From assembly GCA_016871445.1 (NCBI GenBank), contig VHDH01000015.1, positions 1 to 46,396 on the forward strand: a stretch of DNA of 46,396 bases, read 5' to 3'. Both the position numbers and the translations under genes were made by a program. Below are positions 18,444 to 26,588 of the stretch, piece after piece (within the stretch, counting starts at the first letter, position 1; every line of letters starts with the position of its first letter). Under the pieces are notes generated by a model. That model was not told where the DNA came from and ran no database searches. It saw only the letters and a list, made by a program, of their open reading frames with translations. Source of the stretch: Verrucomicrobiota bacterium (GTDB lineage Bacteria > Verrucomicrobiota > Verrucomicrobiia > Limisphaerales > SXTU01).

Positions 18444-18740
18444 TCAACGGGATGCCAGCTCAACCGAACTCGCCCGTTTCATGACAAAGTCCACGGTGAT
18501 GCCTTCTTTTGGCTTCAGGACCGGCCTTAGGTCGGCGACGGCTTTAGCCCAATCGGCCTCGTTTAACTCCACGCTCGGGACCGGCTCCTACCGCAACGAG
18601 GCGTTACCTTCGGCATCGACTTGCCAGTTTCTCTTGGCTACTGCGGCCGACATGATGTGTACGTTCTTGAAAGCCTTTTGAATCAGTAGTAGCGGAGTTG
18701 CGGCGTCCGCGTGCGAGCTTGAGATCAGCTCCCGCTGGCA
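18444..18740 (-). pseudogene. Decayed 3' gene remnant with in-frame TAG
   Basis: On the minus strand one frame encodes a protein-like segment (LLLIQKAFKNVHIMSAAVAK, then NWQVDAEGNASLR), a TAG stop at 18588-18590, and then without a frame change EPVPSVELNEADWAKAVADL, RPVLKPKEGITVDFVMKRAS and SVELASR before a TGA at 18444. The second half has normal amphipathic composition but no start codon. It ends 30 bp before the DUF1501 start, the usual position of a partner gene. I could not identify the family. The upstream boundary is uncertain; a short second coding-like stretch lies at about 18765-18858. Sequencing error causing the TAG cannot be excluded. Confidence 0.5.
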
Positions 18741-18858
18741 AAACTGATCAGCTAGGCCGACCTCACAGAATCGAACGCCGAATACCGAGAGGCATCGTGT
18801 ATTGGGTGGTGAGGCTTCCGTCCTTGCGTTGGCAGAGGACTCGCACACGCTGAACACG

Positions 18859-21800
18859 TCAACGCAACGTCTCGCTGCGGCTGGCTGGCTTGGAGCTTTC
18901 GAGTGTGACCTTGCCGATGCGTGCCTGGCCGGGGGCGGCCAGCGTGAGGGTGGCTTGCTTGCCCCCACGCACGCGGATCGCACCCGCGGTTCCTTGGAAC
19001 GAAACATTGCCATCGGGGGTCGCGAAAGTTTCTGGAGCCGGGGGCGGGAGCGCCTTGGGATCAAACTTTTGAGCATCGCCGGAGCAGATCCACCAGGTGG
19101 CCTTGTCCCAGCCGCGGGCAAGCTGGTTGCCCAATGGCTCGCCGCGCAGGAGTGACTCGCGCAGGTCCCACTGTTTACCGGCGCGGTCCTTCACGACCAT
19201 TTCGGCGAGCGTGGTGTCCCACCAGTTGGCGTTCTCGCCCTCTCCCGGAAGGACGACCAAGCGCAGCAGGTCGCCCTTGGCCACGGTGGCGTTTTCGGCA
19301 CGGAGCACGAGGTTGGTGCCGCCGTTGTCGAGCGCGCCCCGCGCGAGCACGGTCGCGCCGTGCCGCAACTCGGCGAGGATGCCATTGCCGCCGCCGTTGT
19401 TTCCGTCCCGCAGGCGCACCTCGACGTTGACGGTGCCCGCCACGGGACTTTGCCACACGGCGGTCACGGGATTCGTTGGCCCGGGATGGAGGGCAATTGA
19501 GCCGGCGGGAACGACCAAGGTGCGATCCACCAGCGCGTTTTTGGTCGGGTTCACGGTGAGGGTCAGTTGCGGATCGCCGGACATGGAGAGAATGGTGATG
19601 CCGTCCTTTGTCGAGAGGTCGCGCAGGGGCTTAAGTGTCTTGCCGTCGCCGACCGGTTGGGGCGGCGCGTCCGGTGCGACGAGGACGTAGTCAGTGCCGG
19701 CGGGAGATTTCACCGCTGCGATGCGTCCATCCGCGAACCAGGTCACGGTGGGTGGCGGCTCCTGCTTGAGCCGCGGATAAAGGAGCGCGGTCAGCGTGCC
19801 CCGCGACGGCAGCGTCGCCACCAACGCCGTCTGACGCGTCTCCGTCGGACCTTCCTTCCCGTCGCGCCGGCCCATTCCCTTCTGAACGGTGGACTCGGTG
19901 GCCGTCGCCAGTCGGCGGGGCTCGTGCAGAAACACATCCAAGTCCACGTCGTCCTCGCCCTCGACCGTTGCCCCGCGCTCGTGCAGCACAATTCCTTTCG
20001 TGGTCAACCACAGCCGCCACGTCGCGGGCTCGGGAGCATCATGGGTGTCCCGCAGCAGGAAGAAATTTGGCCCGAGCGGGTCGGCATCCTTGACCAGCGC
20101 GATTTGCCGCCGCCACACGCCTTTGCGGCCGGCGACATAGTCCAACGCCGATGCCGGGGCGAAGGCCTCGATGCGCATGAGCGCGTCCGTGCCCAGCGCC
20201 GGCGAGGTCACTTGGCTGTGCCATTGCGCGGCGTGCCGCCCGATGTAACCGAAATCATCCGCGAGCAGGCGACCCTTGCCCCACAGGACAATGCTTCCGG
20301 AGTCGTGGTCGTAGTGGTCATGGTTCGAGCCGGCGATGAGGTGCAGGTAAGTCTCGCGCTCGGTCCCGTAGGAATTGCGCAGCACGACTCCGGTATTGCG
20401 AAACCATTCGCTGCCGTAAGCCGGGGCCTTCGGAGCAACGCCGTGGGATTTTAGCAGCCCTTGATATCCAGCGAAGGTGCCGAACGGGCCGAACAGGCCG
20501 ATGGCCGGCGAACCATGTTCGTCGCACATCCATTGCATCTGCGCAGCGAACTCAGGATCGCGCTGCTTCCACAGACCAGCGACGATGCCGAACATTCCCG
20601 TGCCCTCGCCCATGTAGGTGTTCCCGATGGGCGGATAGTGGCGGAATCCCCCGGTGCGCCGGTCGCGCGGGGTTGAAATTTTAGCCAGCCACTCGATGGC
20701 CTTGCGGGCGCGCAGATCATGAACGTGGTCGCCAAAGCCCGCGCGCGAGGCCACGAGAAAAGCGCCGAGCATGTGATCCAGCGCCACCATCGCGTAGTGC
20801 GGGGCCTCCAACCAACCGCCATCCTCATCGGACCATGCCTGCAACTGATGCTGGAGCTCCCTCAATCCGCGCTCCGCCCAAGACTTCGCCTGGGGATGCG
20901 ACGGAATAAGCGAGGCCAGAGCCGTCTGATACAGCGCCACGGTCGTGGTCATGTTCGGGTTGGCGGCGAACCCTCGAGCAGGAGACCAGTAATCATCCCG
21001 CGTGACGGTGTAGCCCAGGAAAGCCAGTTGCGCGAAAGTGCGCTGCCGTTGTTCCGGGGTGAGGACATCGCTCCCCAGGACTGCGTCGGTCAGGTTGATG
21101 GTCGGCAGCAGCAGCACGGACAGCATGTGCGGCGCGACGCCAAGCGTCACGCGGGAGTCTTGTTCCAGCAAATCCTTGTCCACGATCTGCTGGAGCCACT
21201 CGCGGCTTTTCTGCGCGAGGGCACGCCCCAGCGCGGGATCCTGCGAAGCGAAGTAAGCCAGCAACGGAGCCTCGATGTTGTATTTATCGATGGGTTGATC
21301 CGAAACCCAGCGCCGGACTTGCGCTGGGTCATTCTTCAGGCCGCTCCGGAGCGCCGGCAAATCCTGTTTGCCGACGAACAGGCGCGGGTAATTCGACACG
21401 TCACCGGGCCATTCGAGGACGTAGTCCTTCACCTCATCCAGCGGGAAATCGCCGTGCTTGATCAGATACTTCTGCGGCAGCGGTGCCACCCGGACATCCT
21501 TCGCTGCCAGCGGTGCCACTGACTCTGCCAGTGGCGGAGTGCCCAGCATCCAGCGGCGGGCGCCGCCGCCAAGCGGTAGTTGCAGAGACACCATGCCCGC
21601 CTCGGCCATCGCGGGGACGAGCGGACTCAACTGCGGGGCCTTCCCCTTCCAATCCGGGTCACGCCACAAGCTGGGGCGGAGCGCGCCCACCATCAGCAAA
21701 TCACCGTCCTGGCTCCCGGGCGCGGCGGCGCCCGGCGTGTAGAGGGCAAACCAGTTGCCCTGCCGCACATTCACAAACCAGCGGAGCCAAGGCTCCAATG

Positions 21801-22812
21801 CAAAAGCCTGGCCCGGTGCAATCTGCCAAGAGTCCACCTTGCCCAGTTGATTCATCCCGTGGCGATGCAGCAAATGACTCGGCCGAAAAGCGTCACCGCC
21901 CAGCGGCAGCCGCAGGGTGCCTCCCGCTGGCGCATCCAAACTTTCCTCCACCAAGATGACCGGCTCGCGGTTCATCACGCGCAACGTCAGCTTCCAGGTT
22001 CCCTGGTCAGCGAACGTGATGTGACACACCGCCTCCGCAAACACAGGCCCGCGGGCGGTCAACTCCACACGATACCCAGTCACCTCCGCCGCGCCCTCCA
22101 GCGTGGCCCCCGTCGTCCACTTGCCCGAACGCAGCCGGATGCCGCTGATGGGAGCCTCCTTGCCCTGCAACTTCTTTCTCAGCGCAATGCCGACCAGCGA
22201 GTTCCCCAGCCGCATACCGTCCTTGCTGTCCTCAACTTTCAAGTCGGACGCGGGTGGCGTCCCTTGATTAGACAGGCGATAACCTTGCCGGGCACCCGGC
22301 GACAAGGTCACTTGCAGCGCGAGTCGGGGTTTTCCGTCCGCCTCAAACACCTGCCCAGCCACGGTCTCCCCACTGGGGCCAGTGAAGCGCGGTGAAGCCT
22401 TGAACTGACCCGCCTGCGCCGCGCTCAGGGGAAAGGTAACCATCTCATTCGTCCAGCCGCGCCCGAGGTGCTCACGCAAGACAAACTCGTCAGCCGCCTG
22501 CGCAACCTGAAGCATGGCCACACCCAAGGCGGCCGCCAAGATGACCCGAATTCCGAAGCCGAACGGGAGCCGCAGACGAGGAGCGCGGCATTCATGCTGC
22601 AGAAACGTGCGGGGTCTGCCAGCCGCCCCCAGGCACTCGTTCTTCCCGGCCTTCTGCGGCGTGAACGCCGCGCTCCCTCCGCTTCCTGGGCAGCCCGGCT
22701 GTTTCCGACTTCCGAATTCAGGTTGAATCGGTGGGAAAGCTGTCTGGTTTAAGGTCTCAATGCTCGGCTGATGGATCGCAGGGGCTGGCTGAGCATTTAC
22801 TGATTCTCGCAT
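18859..22812 (-). CDS. Very large heparinase II/III-like polysaccharide lyase with extra C-terminal module
   Basis: Up to 1317 residues from the ATG at 22812. The signal peptide (FGIRVILAAALGVAMLQVAQA) lies at about residues 87-107, unusually deep, because the first 80 codons run through a 97-bp inverted-repeat element; the true start is uncertain since no good in-frame start lies between. The central part is an alpha-barrel lyase domain (WSDEDGGWLEAPHYAMVALDHM, about 655-680), and the heparinase II/III C-terminal beta domain includes SNHDHYDHDSGSIVLWGKG, with the Tyr/His residues expected for catalysis. The last 200 residues (SPVAGTVNVEVRLRDG, GNGILAELRHG, WDLRESLLRGEP) look like the beta-sandwich often inserted in PSD1 proteins. 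Likely an exported lyase of an acidic polysaccharide, paired with the glycosidase at 23025-25991. Confidence 0.8.
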   Translation of the reverse strand: MRESVNAQPAPAIHQPSIETLNQTAFPPIQPEFGSRKQPGCPGSGGSAAFTPQKAGKNECLGAAGRPRTFLQHECRAPRLRLPFGFGIRVILAAALGVAMLQVAQAADEFVLREHLGRGWTNEMVTFPLSAAQAGQFKASPRFTGPSGETVAGQVFEADGKPRLALQVTLSPGARQGYRLSNQGTPPASDLKVEDSKDGMRLGNSLVGIALRKKLQGKEAPISGIRLRSGKWTTGATLEGAAEVTGYRVELTARGPVFAEAVCHITFADQGTWKLTLRVMNREPVILVEESLDAPAGGTLRLPLGGDAFRPSHLLHRHGMNQLGKVDSWQIAPGQAFALEPWLRWFVNVRQGNWFALYTPGAAAPGSQDGDLLMVGALRPSLWRDPDWKGKAPQLSPLVPAMAEAGMVSLQLPLGGGARRWMLGTPPLAESVAPLAAKDVRVAPLPQKYLIKHGDFPLDEVKDYVLEWPGDVSNYPRLFVGKQDLPALRSGLKNDPAQVRRWVSDQPIDKYNIEAPLLAYFASQDPALGRALAQKSREWLQQIVDKDLLEQDSRVTLGVAPHMLSVLLLPTINLTDAVLGSDVLTPEQRQRTFAQLAFLGYTVTRDDYWSPARGFAANPNMTTTVALYQTALASLIPSHPQAKSWAERGLRELQHQLQAWSDEDGGWLEAPHYAMVALDHMLGAFLVASRAGFGDHVHDLRARKAIEWLAKISTPRDRRTGGFRHYPPIGNTYMGEGTGMFGIVAGLWKQRDPEFAAQMQWMCDEHGSPAIGLFGPFGTFAGYQGLLKSHGVAPKAPAYGSEWFRNTGVVLRNSYGTERETYLHLIAGSNHDHYDHDSGSIVLWGKGRLLADDFGYIGRHAAQWHSQVTSPALGTDALMRIEAFAPASALDYVAGRKGVWRRQIALVKDADPLGPNFFLLRDTHDAPEPATWRLWLTTKGIVLHERGATVEGEDDVDLDVFLHEPRRLATATESTVQKGMGRRDGKEGPTETRQTALVATLPSRGTLTALLYPRLKQEPPPTVTWFADGRIAAVKSPAGTDYVLVAPDAPPQPVGDGKTLKPLRDLSTKDGITILSMSGDPQLTLTVNPTKNALVDRTLVVPAGSIALHPGPTNPVTAVWQSPVAGTVNVEVRLRDGNNGGGNGILAELRHGATVLARGALDNGGTNLVLRAENATVAKGDLLRLVVLPGEGENANWWDTTLAEMVVKDRAGKQWDLRESLLRGEPLGNQLARGWDKATWWICSGDAQKFDPKALPPPAPETFATPDGNVSFQGTAGAIRVRGGKQATLTLAAPGQARIGKVTLESSKPASRSETLR
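22580..22676. mobile_element. MITE-like element with 21-bp terminal inverted repeats
   Basis: The 97-bp segment begins with GGAGCGCGGCATTCATGCTG (22580-22599) and ends at 22656-22676 with the inverted counterpart, which itself holds the perfect palindrome GCGGCGTGAACGCCGC. The two 21-bp ends match at 18 of 21 positions when inverted. No coding capacity is obvious, and it lies in the 5' part of the large lyase frame just before its signal peptide. I did not find a target-site duplication or another copy in the window. Non-autonomous mobility is inferred from structure alone. Confidence 0.55.
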
Positions 22813-22897
22813 ACGATGTGTCTCCGATTTCCAAATGCATCACCAAACAGCTTCCCGAACCCGTCGGCGGACGCTACTTCACGCGCCTCCCGGACTT

Positions 22898-22925
22898 CAT
22901 GCCAGTGACAGAAACGAGTGGCATG
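22898..22925. other. Inverted repeat upstream of the lyase gene
   Basis: CATGCCA (22898-22904) and TGGCATG (22919-22925) form a perfect 7-bp inverted repeat around 14 bases. It lies in the 212-bp gap between the glycosidase stop and the lyase start on the minus strand. It may be an operator or RNA hairpin; there is no T-tract. The rest of the gap shows no gene. Confidence 0.3.
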
Positions 22926-23024
22926 TCGCGCGGTCAACCTAGGGAGTGAGCGCGTGGGGCTCCACCGTGAGTTGGCAGTCGGACAGCCGGAAGAGTGGGC
23001 ACATTCATCGGCCGAGACCTCGAG

Positions 23025-25991
23025 CTACTTCATTAGCAGCAGGTAATCCGATCCGTCTAAATCCAGCGCCAGTGTTGCCACGCCGCCTGCGAATTCGACC
23101 GGCACCGGCTTCTGCTGCCGGACCGAACGAACCGATCGGGGAGCCGCCGATACGCGAACTTGGAGCTTCAGGCCGGGGATCGGAGCACTGCTCCAGTTCA
23201 ACACGGTGACCAGAGTGCCTTTGGGATGGTCCATGACGACAGCCTCGACTTGCGGGTTGGAAGCGATGGCGGCCTGCACGACTGGCCGGGCGTTGACCCC
23301 GAGCCGCACAAGTTGCAGGGCCGCCGCATCCGTCGGGACCGGGTTGTAAACCTGTTTCCGCCCACCGCGGGGCCAAGGTTGCAACTTGACACCGGTTTTC
23401 ATGTAAGTGTTCCCGGCCAGGGTGCCGACCGCGAAAACTTTTCCTTTCCCGTGCTCGCGGACGGTCACCGCAGCGCTACCGTCGGTCCATGTGCCCAGCA
23501 CCTTCGCCTGATCGGGCACGAGCTGCTGGCGCATGCCGATGGCTTCGACCTTCTGGCCGTCAAACGTGAGTGTGTCGATGGGAGGGAGCAGCGGGAGTTC
23601 AAGCAAGGTGCGGATGACGATGGCGTTTTTTTGCGTGGTCACCGACTTTAGGCCAAGCAGCTTGAGCATGGCCGGTTCGGGTTCGCCGAACTGATTGAGA
23701 TGTCCCAGGCCGGCTGTCGCGTAAAGGACGCCTCCGGCCTGCACCCATGCGTCGAGCTTGGGCAAGATGCGGCGATCGATCCATTCGCCCGCGAAGTAAA
23801 CGACATCGAACTGTTTGAGTTCGTTGCGCTCCACAATGTCGTCCTCGGTGATCACATCCACGCGATGCTGGGCGTGCAACAAGGCGAGATACAGCATCTG
23901 CTGATCCTTGCGGCAGAGGATCTGGTTCAAGGTGGCAGGCGCATTGCGGCAGCGGCTGGCCAGCGGATCCTGGGCTTTGGGAAGATTGAGGCGCGCCTCG
24001 TTGAAGTCGGTCGCCTTACCGGTCACGACCGCGACCCGGGCCGGACGCAGCTTGCCGCCGACCGCCAGGGCCTCGGCTTCCGCGGTGTCGTAAATCGAGT
24101 CGTGGATGGCTTGGAAGGTGTCATGGTAACCCCACGCCACGAAGTTTTCGGTGAAGCGTTCCTCCGGCGCGACCCAGAAGCTGTCAATGTGCCGGCCGCC
24201 GTAGCCGATGGTCGCGAGGGTGTCGGTCCGGAGGAGCGGAGCGATCTGGCCGGGTGCGTGGGGCATGCAATAGAAATGGATGGGCTGCTGGTTATACTTA
24301 ACGCCGCAGCGGGCCTGGGCCAGCATCCAGGACATCGCCTGCGGAGCTTCCGGGACGCTGAAGATGTAGTCCTCCGCCCAAAACATGCTCATGCCGTTGT
24401 GCTTGAAAATGTCCACCCACTGGAAAACCGGGCCGTAGCACAACGCGAGGTGGTGGGGTGAGTAGTTCGCTCCAGTAAGGATGTGCGGGCCAAAGGCTTC
24501 GCGGGCAATGGCCGTGCTCTCACGATACACGGCGAAGCGTTCCTCCTCGTTGAAGAGATTGGAATACCAGACCAGCCGCGCATCGCCCTGCTGCAGGAGC
24601 GTGGCCTGATCAGGCGGGGTGCCAAGTTCGGTCGCAGTAACTCCGCGGGCCTTCAGCCAGGCACGAAATTTGGCCAGGTTGGCTGGATCCTTGAAGTTGA
24701 TGGAGCCGAGGCTGATCTCGTCGCCGAAGCTGACGATCCGTTGTTTCGATTTGTCCGGCATGGACGCGGCGAACTTGCGAATGGCGTCGGCGCCGAAGTA
24801 ATGGTTGCCTACATCGCGCCAACCCGTGGACTCGTAGGCCGCGGGCAACTGCGTGTTGTAACCGAGGGCATGTTTAAGTTCGTGCACCCAGGGTTCATTA
24901 CCAACGAAGCTGCCAAAGAAGAGGATATCCTTGGGCTTTTTCCCGCCATTAGCTTTCCGCGAAGATTTCAAGAGCGTGACGATCTCCGCAGCATGCTGGC
25001 GACTCGACTTCACCTTGGCCGCCTGGTTCCAAGTCACGTCGATGGGGACTACGACACTTTCGCCACTGGCCACCTGCACATCGCCGACGACATCTTGCCC
25101 AGACGCACCGCGGGCGAATTGCAGGGGAATCGACGCCGCGCCTTTCAACGACACGGTCAACCCTTCATCATGAACAAGGCGGCAGAACGGCCCGATGTTG
25201 AACCATGGGCTCCACTGCCCCGGTGCGACTTCGGCGTCTGGGAACTGGGCGGTCGCACCGCCGTAGTTGGGCTGGTAATGCCCGGCGCGGCTGACGGACA
25301 GCTTCGCCGGGGCCTGGGTGGTGTTCTGGAAGCGGGCATACAAGCGCGTCGCCGCAAGCGCTTCTAAGGTGAACGGGCTGCCGACACCGTAAGGTTTGAA
25401 GCCTTGATAGGTGTCGCCCGGCTCCGTGGTGAGCACCACGAAATCCACGAACCGATCCCCGGCGGGCTGGGCGTTGGCAACCGCAGTCAGGCGAACCTCG
25501 ACGGGGCCTGCGGCGAGCTGGACCATGGTTTTCGGGGCTTCCGCCGCATCGTGATCCACGCCCCAAGGCCACCAGAGTTCGTCGCTCTGTCCGCTGAAAC
25601 TCCACAACCTCTCGGTGCCGCCCTTGCCGTACAGGTGAGAGAAAACCACCTTGCCACCCTGAGACAACTCGATCCGGTGCAGGTAGTGAAAGTAGGGCGG
25701 CGCCTGATACTTGCTCCAGACGCGATATTGCCCCGCGCTGGCAACGGTCAGCGTCTGCGTGGCGACCGAATCAACACTCGTGGCCGGCGCGCCCAGCAGT
25801 CCGCCGTGCGTGGACCACGCCCCACCATAAGTGTGGCTGGCGTAGCTGTCGTTCTGATGGACAGCCTTCCAGCCCTTCTGATCGAGCGGCTTGAATTGTT
25901 CGCCTTCCGCGATCAACACCTCGGCGGCTGGCAGCCGCGTCGCAACCAGAAGACCGATTAGCAAGGCTTGGGAGGATAAGAGCTTAGTCAT
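23025..25991 (-). CDS. Secreted GH42-like glycoside hydrolase
   Basis: 988 residues from the ATG encoding MTKLLSSQALLIGLLVATRL, a signal peptide; an upstream in-frame ATG would add 21 charged residues and hide the signal. After a beta-rich N-terminal region (residues 24-330, possibly carbohydrate binding), a TIM-barrel-like part shows ILFFGSFVGNEPWVHEL, FGDEISLGSINF and MFWAEDYIFSVPEAPQAMSW, with acidic residues in positions plausible for acid/base and nucleophile. A GATase-like domain follows (DVVYFAGEWIDRRILPKLDA and VQAGGVLYATAGLG), as in the trimerisation domain of GH42 beta-galactosidases, then a C-terminal beta domain ending LDGSDYLLLMK. The lyase gene follows on the same strand after 212 bp. 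Family assignment is tentative because overall similarity to GH42 is judged by eye. Confidence 0.7.
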   Translation of the reverse strand: MTKLLSSQALLIGLLVATRLPAAEVLIAEGEQFKPLDQKGWKAVHQNDSYASHTYGGAWSTHGGLLGAPATSVDSVATQTLTVASAGQYRVWSKYQAPPYFHYLHRIELSQGGKVVFSHLYGKGGTERLWSFSGQSDELWWPWGVDHDAAEAPKTMVQLAAGPVEVRLTAVANAQPAGDRFVDFVVLTTEPGDTYQGFKPYGVGSPFTLEALAATRLYARFQNTTQAPAKLSVSRAGHYQPNYGGATAQFPDAEVAPGQWSPWFNIGPFCRLVHDEGLTVSLKGAASIPLQFARGASGQDVVGDVQVASGESVVVPIDVTWNQAAKVKSSRQHAAEIVTLLKSSRKANGGKKPKDILFFGSFVGNEPWVHELKHALGYNTQLPAAYESTGWRDVGNHYFGADAIRKFAASMPDKSKQRIVSFGDEISLGSINFKDPANLAKFRAWLKARGVTATELGTPPDQATLLQQGDARLVWYSNLFNEEERFAVYRESTAIAREAFGPHILTGANYSPHHLALCYGPVFQWVDIFKHNGMSMFWAEDYIFSVPEAPQAMSWMLAQARCGVKYNQQPIHFYCMPHAPGQIAPLLRTDTLATIGYGGRHIDSFWVAPEERFTENFVAWGYHDTFQAIHDSIYDTAEAEALAVGGKLRPARVAVVTGKATDFNEARLNLPKAQDPLASRCRNAPATLNQILCRKDQQMLYLALLHAQHRVDVITEDDIVERNELKQFDVVYFAGEWIDRRILPKLDAWVQAGGVLYATAGLGHLNQFGEPEPAMLKLLGLKSVTTQKNAIVIRTLLELPLLPPIDTLTFDGQKVEAIGMRQQLVPDQAKVLGTWTDGSAAVTVREHGKGKVFAVGTLAGNTYMKTGVKLQPWPRGGRKQVYNPVPTDAAALQLVRLGVNARPVVQAAIASNPQVEAVVMDHPKGTLVTVLNWSSAPIPGLKLQVRVSAAPRSVRSVRQQKPVPVEFAGGVATLALDLDGSDYLLLMK

Positions 25992-26255
25992 AAAGTTTGT
26001 GCGACGAGGGCATCGCCGCAACGAAAAGGGAACGGTGCGATCATCAGGAGACATAAAAACGACGGTCTTGATCTACGAAGATGGAGTCAAACTAAAAGAC
26101 CCATCAGAGCTTAATTTGGGGAGGCTCAAGAATTGGGGAGAAAAAGCATTCACGGCAGATTCGTTCTTCATTTTCTTGCGCATCTGCAACGCCCGTTGAC
26201 CTACCCTACACTGACAAGAAGTTGCTTTTGACGCGCTGCACAGTTCACTGAGTTT
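25992..26255. other. Intergenic stretch without recognised gene
   Basis: This 264-bp region between the glycosidase start and the DUF2256 gene is more AT-rich than the coding sequence around it. It should contain the promoter of the minus-strand glycosidase and of the plus-strand DUF2256 gene, but I see no convincing -35/-10 pair and no conserved frame. Confidence 0.4.
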
Positions 26256-26393
26256 ATGAAGGCAAAAGTAAAAAATGGGTTTCCGCCGAGGATTTGTCAG
26301 CGCTGCGGCCTTGAATTCGAATGGCGTAAAAAATGGGCCAGAGACTGGCAAAATGTGAAATACTGTTCCATGCGCTGTAAAGCTGGCAAATAG
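26256..26393 (+). CDS. DUF2256 small zinc-finger-like protein
   Basis: 45 residues, ATG start, TAG stop. The sequence contains [20 protein letters not shown] followed by [13 protein letters not shown], the full DUF2256 pattern: CxxC, F-x-WRKKW and YCSxRC, with four cysteines placed to bind a metal. The length equals that of the family (40-60 residues). DUF2256 genes are often found beside photolyase/cryptochrome-related genes, but none is here; it stands alone in a 0.6-kb gap. No ribosome binding site is obvious. Function unknown; identification is confident because nearly every conserved position is kept. Confidence 0.88.
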   Translation: MKAKVKNGFPPRICQRCGLEFEWRKKWARDWQNVKYCSMRCKAGK

Positions 26394-26418
26394 GCGCATC
26401 CACCCAAAAATAGGTGCT

Positions 26419-26454
26419 GGCAGAACTCTGCCAATTCGAAGCTGTCTGAATTGG
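26419..26454. other. Two abutting hairpins after the DUF2256 gene
   Basis: GGCAGA-AC-TCTGCC (26419-26432) is a perfect 6-bp hairpin; it overlaps by two bases CCAATTC (26431-26437) and GAATTGG (26448-26454), a second 7-bp stem. They lie between the ends of two convergent genes and may terminate either transcript, though neither has a clear T-tract. The remaining sequence to 26588 shows no gene. Confidence 0.35.
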
Positions 26455-26588
26455 GGCGAAAAACAAACTAAGCCCGGATGACTTTTTGCCTTTGTTGGAT
26501 CTCCCCGCCCCAACCGGTCGGAACGAAGCTGCCCCTCGCGAAGAAGGACAGTCGGTACAAATCCGCACCGGCGGGCAGCACCTTGTGC

